A stretch of 64,000 bases of DNA from Vigna angularis (Eukaryota > Streptophyta > Magnoliopsida > Fabales > Fabaceae), in contig NC_068975.1 of NCBI RefSeq assembly GCF_016808095.1, positions 31,705,001 to 31,769,000 on the forward strand, in the 5' to 3' direction. The translations under genes were made by a program, and so were the position numbers. The notes under the pieces are model-generated. The model made no database searches. It saw only the letters and a program-made list of their open reading frames with translations, and had not been told where the DNA came from. Position 1 is the first letter of the stretch. The number at the start of each line of letters is the position of its first letter. This document shows positions 11,846-21,385 of the stretch, in pieces.

Positions 11846-12563
11846 CAAAGAAGAACTGCGTTTTGCGTTTTTTAAATGTCGTTTTGAACCTTCGTTTTGA
11901 AACTTAGTTTTTTTAATTAAATATCTCTATATGTATGTGATCTGATATGTATGTGATCTAATATCCAGTTTAGAGAATAATAGGCTTTTGACACTAGTTT
12001 GTTTATTTGAATTGAATGTGTGGTTGAAATCTTTTTGTTATGATTTTTTTTCAATTTTTATTGACACTATATCTACTGTAAAATGGTTTTTTTATATGAG
12101 TAGATACTAATGTAAAATTGTTTTTTTATACTAGTAGATACTAATGTAAAATTGTTTATTGACACTATATAGCCACTAGATACTAATGTGAACCAGTAGA
12201 TACTAATAATAATAATGTATTTAATTTTATTTAACTTTTTTAATTTTTTTTAAATTGAAATAATAATTAAATTTTTTATTGAAATAAATAATAATTTTTA
12301 TTTTGAATTTATTTGTAATAATTTAATTATTATATATGTAATTTTTTTAAATTTTTATATTATTTTTTATTTGTTTGAATATTTTTGATTACATTATTAA
12401 TTATTTTTTTGTATATAATATGTTAATAATACAATTGTAGTAATATAACTATAAATATAACTATAACTATAAATAATTAATAATGTAGTAATATAACTAT
12501 AAATAAAAAAAATGCATAAATTAAACAAAATAAAATAAGCATGCAAACAAAAAAAACACATAA

Positions 12564-12642
12564 CCGCACTTCAAAGTGCGGCCCTCAAAATAGAAAACGC
12601 ACTTCGAAGTGCGGCTGGGTCTTTCCGCACCTCGAAGTGCGG
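12564..12642. repeat. Right cluster of three GC-rich palindromes inside the 1.6-kb MULE
   Basis: Copies lie at 12564-12581 (CCGCACTTCAAAGTGCGG), 12598-12614 (CGCACTTCGAAGTGCGG) and 12625-12642 (CCGCACCTCGAAGTGCGG), spaced 27-34 bp apart. They are closer to perfect palindromes than the left cluster. Each can form an 8-9 bp stem in single-stranded DNA or RNA. Any of the six frames through the cluster gives an RTSKCG- or PHFEVR-like repeat, which explains spurious reading frames here. Confidence 0.87.
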
Positions 12643-13013
12643 TTGCGTACCTGTGTTCTTCGTCGGACCTCACAGTGTCTTCTTCCTCTTCCTCCTGCAG
12701 TCACAGTATATCTCCAAATCTTCCAACAACACTATCACCACCCTGATCGAGAATTTTAACCACAACTCAATCCAATTCAATACACAATACAGTAAACTAG
12801 TGAAGTGCTACAGTGCAAAACAAAGAACAGGGCACCTCAGGGTTTATAACCAACAAATATTTTTGTGGTTGGGAGTTAGGAAAATAGTTGGGGTTAAAAA
12901 AATTAAATTCATTAATTACCGTTTTGACTTTTTATTAAATGAAGGACAAACAGGTAAATTTGGGGGTGCAGGATGAACTGAGTGAGGTGCAGGAAGAATC
13001 ACTCTCTATTTAA

Positions 13014-14232
13014 CTTACAAAATTAGTGGATATATTAGGAGTACAGATTTTTTATTTGTTTTTTTTTATGTTATATTATATTAGTACTTTAGAAATCTTT
13101 TTAATATATTTTAAAATATCAAAATTAATAGCCATGGCATTTTGAATGCAGGGTAACAGCGCTCAAAAATTTAAGAATTCAAATTCAACATACATTATTA
13201 TTTTTATTAAAATTAAAATGAAAATAATTTAAAAATTTTAATTTTTATACTATATACTTTTAGTGATACAAATACATAGCAGTATTATGACTTGAACTAT
13301 TAACATTTGCAAATTAAATTTTTATTACTAATTATAATATGGAAATTTATAATGTAAATGTAATGATAATTTTAATTTATCTAATTAAAAATATTAATTA
13401 ATTAAAAACAATTAAATATATTTTTACTATTTATTTATACATGTATAAAAAAATTTAAGAATAATTTTTAAAATAAAATAAAATAAATAAATAAAATAAA
13501 AAAACCAATCAGTTAGTGAAAAAAAATCCAAAAGAGACCCTGCGAGCCTACTTTAGATAGAGAATCCATATGAAATTTTATTGAAGCATAATTTCTTTAT
13601 ACACCTTAAAAGCCTCACTGTGCACCCATTTTTCTAAAATTTCGAAAAGTGTATTCTAAAAATGTAAATTGGAGATTCATAAGGTCAATGTCTATAATAA
13701 GTCAACTCATTTTCAACCTAAAAAACATATTCCATTAAGTTGACCGGAATTTGTCATTAGATTGAAACTAATAATTCAACCTCATCAACTATAGATTAGG
13801 TTAAACTGATTTGAATTGAGATAAAAAAAATATTAGAATCAAGTATAAAAAAATGTGTTGCTAGTTTTCTCTTCTCAGTTCATGTTATATTTCTTTTAAA
13901 TTATTTAAATGAAATAAAAATAAAAGAAAATGAAAATTAGAATAAAAAACTCGAATTTAGAGTTAATGTAAACTAAATTGAATTAAAAAAATTATAAATC
14001 TAAAATGAATCAAAGTAGAATGAGTTGATTGATTTGGGCAATTTTTATTCTCTATTTATAAACTTGTAATATGCGTTTTACGAAAATAAGTTTAAGATGG
14101 AAATATAGTGAGCGGTCTTTGTTATAAAGAACATTTGTACAACTTTTATGTTCAATTTGTAAACGTATATGTATATTGAAATATAGTTAGTATTTTGGTT
14201 ACAGTGAGCACAATTTTTATGTATATTTGTTA
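13014..14232. other. AT-rich spacer between two MULEs
   Basis: No gene is supported. 13690-14040 has phrases such as gttgaccggaatttgtc and tagattaggttaaactga, resembling decayed hAT-type repeats, but ends could not be defined. Confidence 0.45.
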
Positions 14233-14241
14233 ATTTTAAAA

Positions 14242-14391
14242 GGTTTAAACCCTCATTTGGTCCTTATAGTTGTGTGTCAATCTCAAGTGGGTCATCATGT
14301 TTTTTTCGGTCTCAATCGAGTCCTTAAACTTGTTAAAATGAACCAATTAAGCCCTCTCCATTAATTTATCAGTAACGTCGTTTGCCTTTGC
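14242..14391 (+). repeat. Left terminal inverted repeat of the 5.5-kb MULE
   Basis: 150 bp, pairing with 19637-19787 on the opposite strand. It begins with the 10-bp palindrome GGTTTAAACC, so each tip is itself self-complementary. Transposase binding and gene A promoter function are inferred from the position upstream of a probable 5' leader at 14560-14672. Confidence 0.93.
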
Positions 14392-15095
14392 TTACGTGGT
14401 GCATAGATAATGAACTCAGTTTAAAAATTTAAATAGGTGGATAATAGTTATATGAAAAAAATATATACGTGGCAGAGAATAAGGAAAGTAGTGATTTTGA
14501 GTGGGTTTATTTTTAAGTTAAACAGAAAAACTGAAATGGGAATCAGAGATTTCATGAGTTAGGGATTTTGCTGTGGTGAGTGAGTGTGAGAATTAGGGCT
14601 TGGTCGACTTTGCGAAGACGAAGACAATCACGTGGTGGTGGAGAAACGGAATTGAAAGTGGATGCCAGTTAAGGTTAGTATCCTATGTTTTCCGCTTTTT
14701 GCCTTTACGAATATGTAGTTATGTTGCTTTGTTTATGCTTTGTTGTGGTCCCGAATTTGTTTCGTTGTGGTCTCGATAGTGGTATGTTTGTGCGTTTAGG
14801 TTATATTTGATTTGGTACTGTTATTGTGTGATGGGTCCCGAGATTGGTATGGGTTATGGGTCCTGAGATTAGTATGTCACTGTTTGTTGAAATGTGTAGA
14901 GTGTTGTGGTCCCAAAAGTGTCTTTATGAATTGTTTAGTAGTTGTGGTGACCTTTTTTGTCTGAGTGTTTTCTCAGTGGGGATGTTAGTTTGTTCCCATG
15001 TCTGACTGTTTGCTTAGTTAGTAAATAATGACAAATAATAATATTCTCCCCCAATGTACAGGGGTTAAAAGCTTGTGGTTGAATTATAATATTGC

Positions 15096-18000
15096 ATGGC
15101 TGAACATATTAAAGTTATGGTCCATCATTGTGGCCATTTTGTTAGTGATGAGAATGGAAATTTAAAATTTGATGGCGAGATAGCAGAATGGTCTTGTGAT
15201 CCAGACCTGTGGTGCTATTTTGGAATATTAGCTTCAGTGAAAGACTTAGGTTATATAGACATAAAAGAACTTTGGTACAGTTTAGGAGGTTAGTCAGTGG
15301 TGCCAGATATGTTAGAATTATTGACTGATGATAGGGGTGCTATGCATATGCTGAATATAGCAAGGTTAAATGATGAAGTTCATTTGTACGTGGTTCATAA
15401 TACCATGGAACCACAGATAATAGAAATGATTGATTGGGTTGATGGTGATGAGGTTGATGGTGATGTTAATGATGAAGTTCATGTTGCAAGAGAGGTGGAG
15501 GGTCAGCCTGATGAAGTTGATGTTGCAAGAGAAGTGCAGGGAGAACCTGAGGGTGAGGTTCATGGTGATGTTGAGGGTCACTGTGAGGATGAGGTTGAGG
15601 GTGAGGGTGAGGCTGATGTTCAGCCTGAAGTTGGAACAGAGATGGAGGAGGGTCACTGTGAGACTGAGGTTGAGGCTCAAGTTGGAACATAATTGGAGGA
15701 GGGTCAAGTACATGATGTAGATGAGGTTGAGGTACATGATGTAAATGATTTTGAGCTGGAAGATGTAGAAGAGGATGAGATTGAGGATGATCATGTGGCT
15801 GAGGATGAGGGTGAGGATGAGGGTGAGGATGAGGCTGGACATGATGGTGAGCATGAAGAGGCTGTTGATGATGGTAAGGATGAGTCTGTGAGTGAACATG
15901 GTCAAGATGAAGATGTAGATGAGTCTGGGAGTGAAGAAAGTCTAGTTGATGTCAACATTGAGTGTGACATTGGTAGTTAGAAACAAAATGTGAGGGAAGA
16001 ACAACCTGGCAGTCTAGTAGGTGAGGCATCAAGGACAACTGATAATGATTTCATGCATGATGTTTATGGCTTGTCTAACACTAAGTGGGTGTCAGATGAG
16101 TTGGATAGTGGTCCAGACAGTGAGGACGATGATGATTCCATTCGGAGAACCTTGTTTCCCACCTTTAGCATGCCTAAAAGTTTGACGGATTATAAATGGG
16201 AAGTGGGAACCTATTTCACTGAGAAAAAGGAATTTACAGAGGCCATTAGGACTTATGCACTGAGTAATGGAAGAAATTTGAAATTCATGAAAAATGACAA
16301 AAAGAGGGTTGCTGTAAAATGTTTGGGGGGCCAGGGTAAATGCAAATGGTATGCTTATTGTGCCTACAGGTCTGCTGCCAAGTCATGGCAGCTAAGAAAA
16401 GTTATTAATGATCATAGCTGTAGTACAATTTGTAATGTGAAGTTGATGACTTCTAAGTGGTTGAGTCAAAGGATGGAAAAATTTGTAAGAGAAAACCCTA
16501 ATATGAAAGTGATGGACATTAGGGACAAGGTAAGTAGGAAATGGAATGTAGGAATCTCTAGAAATATGACTTTTAGGGCAAGAGCCATGGCAAAAGATAA
16601 TGTTGAGGGGTCATTCAAGGAACAATATAGAAGAATCTATTATTATGGTCACGAACTTCTGAGAGCAAATCTAGGTTCAACAGTGAAAATAAAGGTTGAA
16701 AATAGTAATGAGGAGTGTATATTCCATAGAATTTATGTATGCTTGAAAGCATGCAAAGATAGCTTCATTAGTTGTAGACCCATCATTGGATTAGATGGAT
16801 GCTTTTTGAAAGGCAAGTATGGAGGGGAGTTACTAACAGCAGTTGGAAGAGATGGAAATGAACAAATTCTTCCCATTGCATATGTTGTTGAGGTAGAAAA
16901 CAAAGACTTATGGACTTGGTTCTTGGAGCTTCTCATTGCAGACCTTGGTGGGGAAGCTGTTTGTGGAACATGTACATTTATTTCAGACCAACAAAAGGTC
17001 AGTCACTCATAACAAATGTGCTTTTACAACCTACATCACAAATAAGTCAGCTGACATGAGTATTTGAAATTGTAGGGACTTTTGCCAGCAATTCAAGATC
17101 TTCTACCTAGGGTAGACCAAAGATTTTGTGTTAGACATTTGTATTCCAACTTCAGAAAGAAATTTCTTGGAGAAGACCTTAAACGTCTGATGTGGAGGGC
17201 AGCAACAACCACATATCCACAACTATGGGAGGCTGAAATGAGGAAAATTAAAGAGATAAATGTTGACGCATTTAAATACTTGATTGCAATTCCACCTAGG
17301 TATGTAATCACTTTTCTCCAAACCTTATTGTGTTTTTACTGTTATATTTGCTTTGACATTTATATTTATTAACATTTTAATCTCCCAGGTTTTGGTCAAG
17401 ATCTAGATTCAGTCCTAGATCACAATCTGACACTCTTATCAACAACATATGTGAGGGGTTCAACAATGTGCTAGTTAGTAGTAGGTGTAAGCCACTTATC
17501 AGTATGTTAGAAGACATTAGGGTTTACATCATGAAGAAATGAGCTACGAACAGGACAAAAATGGGTTTGTATCAAGGTTCTGTATGCCCTAAGGTTCTCA
17601 ACAAATTTGAAAAGCAGTCATGGTTAACCAGATATTGGTTACCAAGGTAAGTTCACACCCACATTTAATTTTTGATCACCATTAACATGTTGGTAACTGT
17701 GTTCTCATTTTTTTGCTCATCACAAATGGTCATCACATTAATTATTTGAAGTCTTGCACATTTCACAATTTGGGGAGCAATTTGTTGTCAATATTGAAAA
17801 CAAGGAGTGCAGTTGTAGAAAGTGGTTAATAACTGGAATTCCTTGCACTCACGCAATAACTGCAATGAAATTCTTGAATTTAAATGCAGAAGACTACATT
17901 GGCCATTGGTTTAGGAAACCTACAACACCATCATTTATCCTATTAACGGTCAACGTGTCTGGGACATAACTTCATATCCAGATGTATTACCCCCAAAGAA

Positions 18001-18313
18001 GAGGACAATGCCAGGAAGACCCAAGAAAAAACGAAGACTAGAGCCTTGGGAGTTGAAGAAGAATGACACTGAATCAAGAAAGGGTGAGAGCAAAAAAACA
18101 TGTGATGTCTGCAAACAACTTGGACACAACAAAAAATCATGTCCACAACGACCTACAACACAATTTGTGCCTCCACCAGATGTGTCTGCTGACCAACCTA
18201 CTCAACAAACACAACTCACAATCCCTCCACCAAGAGATGTGCCTATTTCTCACGAGTCAGCTGAATGTCCTTCTTCATGTCCTTCTTCATGTCCTTCTCC
18301 AAACCTTATTTAA
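15096..18313 (+). pseudogene. MuDR-family (MULE) transposase, four in-frame stops plus a frameshift
   Basis: Domains in order: an N-terminal PB1-like domain (MAEHIKVMVHHCGHFVSDEN); a long acidic Glu/Asp/Val/Gly tract (15440-15980); a Mutator DNA-binding domain (YFTEKKEFTEAIRTYA to CKWYAYCAYRSAAKSWQLR); a MULE catalytic domain with Asp in GLDGCFLKGKYGGELL and in SDQQKG, CVRH, and an acidic residue in NICEGFN; a SWIM zinc finger (ECSCRKWLITGIPCTHAI); and a CCHC knuckle (CDVCKQLGHNKKSC). Probable coding exons are 15096-16997, 17076-17299 and 17389-17646, then a last exon whose acceptor is not recognisable. In-frame stops: TAG 15291-15293, TAA 15690-15692, TAG 15978-15980, and a TGA near 17540 where the family has a residue before ATNR. 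A one-base loss near 17912 shifts frame before YPINGQRVWD. A 5' UTR intron (about 14673-15060) is plausible. The gene is not functional as read; the rest is well preserved. Confidence 0.93.
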
Positions 18314-18887
18314 TATGTACTGATGAAGGACTAATGTATTATCAACTTTTTTTGGTGTAATGTGTATTGCTCAAGACATATTTAGTGATGAAGACAATGT
18401 AGTATAACTTTTGTTTTGGTCTATGTGTACTTCATGAAGACATATTTGGTGTAATTTCTATTGATGAAGTAATATCAGCTTTATTTTCTTATGTTATTGA
18501 CTGAGTAAGATTGATGAAGTAATGATATCAGGTTTCTTTTGTTATGTTAATATCAGGTTTGTTTTGTTATCTCATGCACTGAGTAAGACAAAGTTGATAT
18601 CAAGTGTTTTTCTTAAATGATAATGAAATCCACTTTTTATTCATGTCGTCAGCAAATGTTTTTGATGTTTAACAAAGTTTCTTTCTGATGTTACCTTTGC
18701 ACTTCCTTTAAGAACAACAACCCATATGAAATTTCATTAATCAAATAAGACAATATTAAGAAGTCAACTTTATATTTAAAACAGACAGACAACAACATTC
18801 CATTCCAAACATCCTTCCAAAGATCACATTACATTCATATAAACCTACTTTCATCGTACTTTCATCAACATTAATATCACAATTACA
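18314..18887. other. Convergent 3' region between the two MULE genes
   Basis: This region holds the presumed 3' untranslated regions of both genes. Around 18340-18600 short phrases recur (aagacatattt, tgatgaagtaat, atatcaggttt.ttttgttat, ctgagtaaga), so the 3' trailer of gene A is built of imperfect local duplications. No further coding region is present. Confidence 0.5.
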
Positions 18888-19453
18888 TTACAAACACATG
18901 TAACAAACACCATCCCCATTAAAACCTTCATCCTTTTCTCCAAAATAACTACAATTTTCTCCAAACACCCAATTCTCAACTTTTTCAACATCTATTTCTT
19001 CCATCTTCATCACACTTTGTTCGATCTTCTTGAAACTTCTACCCACTTCTTCATTCCTTGCACTTGCACTTGCACTACTGTCTTCTAAATTCACCACATT
19101 TCGAGAATCAATTACTTCTTCAGTGCACCACTCAAAAAAGTTGCATCTAACGAAATCTTCACTCCCAACCTGTGAAACAACAAAACACACTCCCTCGTCA
19201 ACGAAATCAAAACTCTCACCCTGTGGAAAATCAAAACCATACAATAACTCACAAAAACTGCTTCCATTAAACTCACCTTGAAGTTAGGGCAACCCCAAAA
19301 TCTTTTGCCATTGTTTTTAGGGGTTTTGGCAACGCAGAAGACTACAGGACGACCATAAAAGCAACTGGGTTTTACACCCAACCTGCTCCCACTAGCAGAG
19401 CTATGTTCAAAGCCCCAACCCGTGCATTTGCAAGAAGAAGAAGAACCAGACAT
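18888..19453 (-). CDS. GRF-type zinc-finger protein encoded within the MULE (gene B)
   Basis: Two exons, 19453-19277 (59 codons) and 19169-18888, are joined by a GT-AG intron in phase 0 to give 152 residues. Seen: a Ser-rich start, then a GRF zinc-finger region of the pattern CFYGRPVVFCVAKTPKNNGK (31-50), RFWGCPNF, and CNFFEWC at 68-74. The usual first pair of ligands is C-x-C-G; here the second is Tyr33, so only Cys31, Cys55 and Cys68 of the expected four remain. The C-terminal half is acidic with a predicted helix (FKKIEQSVMKMEEIDVEKVE). GRF fingers bind single-stranded nucleic acid in other proteins; its job here is unknown. It lies antisense to, and convergent with, the transposase, the position of mudrB in maize MuDR, but I see no resemblance to MURB. 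The reading frame is open throughout. It could be a captured host gene or a standard gene of this MULE lineage. Confidence 0.82.
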
Positions 19454-19636
19454 TTCCTCACTTCAACAGTTCTTCCATAACTCTTCCTAACGAAAACAGA
19501 GATGTTAAACACTTTCGAAATCAGGGTTCTCCCTAAATATTAAGTTTTGATTCTAACAACATCACACATGGCAATCTATTCACACCAATCAAATTTAATA
19601 AACAATGCCTCGTCAACTAAAACAGATTACACCTCA

Positions 19637-19787
19637 GCAAAGGCAAACGACATTACTGATAAATTAACGGAGATGGCTTAATTGGCTCATTTTAACAAGT
19701 TTAAGGATCCGATTGAGACCGAAAAAAAACATGATGACCCACTTGAGATTGAGACACAAATATAAGAACCAAACGAGGGTTTAAACC
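19637..19787 (-). repeat. Right terminal inverted repeat of the 5.5-kb MULE
   Basis: This is the inverted partner of 14242-14391, about 93 percent identical by eye, ending in the palindrome GGTTTAAACC. It lies about 180 bp upstream of the gene B start codon (19453, minus strand) and probably supplies its promoter. Confidence 0.93.
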
Positions 19788-19796
19788 ATTTTAAAA

Positions 19797-21385
19797 CTAG
19801 AGATATCAAAATAGATTTTAATTCGTGATTCAACCCTGTTTTAGATTTTAATTCGTGATTAAGTTCAGTTCATTTCTAAAGTAAGGTTAAAGTGAATTTC
19901 TTTTTATAATTTTAAGTCAAAGTGATTTCAATTTAATTTCAATTTACTTAAAACGTTAAATAAACAAATTCAAATTGGATTGAAAATGATTGACATACAA
20001 CCCTTCAAATAAATTTATTAATTTTTTTTGTCATAACTAATTATTATTTATAATTGTGTAGGATTTAATAATATTTAAATAGTTTAGAGATTTTAATTTA
20101 TTTATTTGTCAGATAAGTTAACACTTTTAAGTAAAATGTTTGCAAAAACAATTAAAATACTTTAATTATATAGGACTCACTTTTAACTCAATATGGATTT
20201 CAGAGAATTTTCCTGTTTACGTTTTTTATAATTATTAACTTTTCCGTTATCCTTACATTCAATTTTTCTTTTTCAATATATCATGATCATTGACATTTTT
20301 TGCAGTTTTGAATATCTCATATATCATAACTATTAACATGTTTACATCCGTTTTAACTGTTATTTCTTAATATCTTAAATATAGAAGATAAATTACAATA
20401 TTACAATATATTTTAAAAAATTTAGCGTTTACAAGCTTTTAATACTAACATTTAATATTAACTCAAAATCATGCTTAGCTCCATGTTTAAACGGTTAAAT
20501 TTGAGTTCACGGGTTAAACATTATTTAATAATTTATTTTTCATTGATGGTGATATTGTGTAAGAAAAAACATGACTATTTATCTCTGCTTTCATTAGAAA
20601 AATCATTTTAATCATACATTAAATTTTTATTTCTGCCAAATATTATGAGAGTGAAATAATTAATTAGGAATAACATATTTTTTTATCTCTTATAAAATTC
20701 TCTATTTAAGACTAAAATCCAATGAAAAAATCATTTTAAAAATTATTCATCCGTGGTTCAAATCATTCAATAAAAGATTGATTCGTCACCCAATGAACCA
20801 CGCAAGAACAATAAAATAGTATAGATCAAAATAGAAACGGGTGGATTGAGTAATTAATTCAATAAAGCTGTAGTGGTGGTGTGATAAACATCACAATACA
20901 TCGGGATACCTGAAACTGAAAGTATACTTTTAAAGAACACTACAAAATAGGAACCCAATGATGAAATCCAAATTTGGTTTTGCTCCAGTTGCTAGAACCT
21001 TCTAACAAAACAATCCAGGAAAACCTAAGAGGTATGGATATTATTTCAGACGCAACATTATAGCTGAAACTGTATACGGTTACTAATTGGCATTCGATCA
21101 AGAAATTTGGCAAAATCTACAAAACCATATTCTTATAGTTAAGTAACAGCATAATACAACCACATCTCTACTCATCTAACCCAGACATGAAATCTCATCC
21201 TCTTACACCAATTATAATCGTGAGAAAGGTAAACTAATATTATACACGGACGCTACTAACTGAGAATCTTTGTTTTGCTATCAAAACTGCCATCATCCCC
21301 AGTTTCACTGAATTGCCAAAATCTGTGGAGAATTTTATTGCCAGCATTGTATGACGGAACATTGAGCGAAATACTCAACTGACCA
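19797..21385. other. Intergenic DNA, 3' side of the APS reductase gene
   Basis: No gene is supported. 19800-20870 is AT-rich, with a short duplication ttttagattttaattcgtgatt at 19812-19860. 20920-21385 is less AT-rich and probably contains the 3' untranslated region of the minus-strand APS reductase gene. Confidence 0.5.

Larger units (their letters stand above)
11371..13004. mobile_element. Non-autonomous Mutator-like element (1634 bp) with 9-bp TSD
   Basis: The left end reads GAGTCATTCTTCCTGCATCT and the right end, on the minus strand, GAGTGATTCTTCCTGCACCT. Similarity continues through a second CCTGCACC word for about 48 bp (11371-11420 and 12955-13004). The element is flanked by a perfect direct repeat TCTATTTAA (11362-11370 and 13005-13013); 9 bp is the Mutator hallmark. 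Inside are a C/T-rich leader-like stretch (11535-11640), two clusters of GC-rich palindromes, and an AT-rich core (11880-12540). No transposase is encoded, so mobilisation would need a partner in trans. Confidence 0.88.
14242..19787. mobile_element. Complete two-gene MULE (5546 bp) with 150-bp TIRs and 9-bp TSD
   Basis: The termini are GGTTTAAACCCTCATTTGGT (left) and, on the minus strand, GGTTTAAACCCTCGTTTGGT (right). The TIRs extend to about 14391 and 19637, with roughly ten mismatches and one indel by eye. A perfect 9-bp direct repeat ATTTTAAAA flanks the element at 14233-14241 and 19788-19796. Gene A (+, 15096-18313) is a MuDR transposase broken by stops. Gene B (-, 19453-18888) encodes a GRF zinc-finger protein. 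The two genes converge and each starts close to a TIR, so each TIR probably carries the promoter, as in maize MuDR. Intact ends and TSD indicate a comparatively young insertion. Confidence 0.95.

Noticed and set aside
11651..12976. Short frames in the 1.6-kb MULE with RTSKCG/PHLEVR-like repeats
   Set aside because: They arise from the 18-bp palindromes read in frame; there is no start, splice or domain evidence for a protein.
15366..15905. A 179-residue open frame on the minus strand opposite the transposase acidic tract
   Set aside because: It is the complement of a simple acidic repeat (Leu/Ile/Asn-rich low complexity) with no domain; the plus strand carries the recognisable protein.
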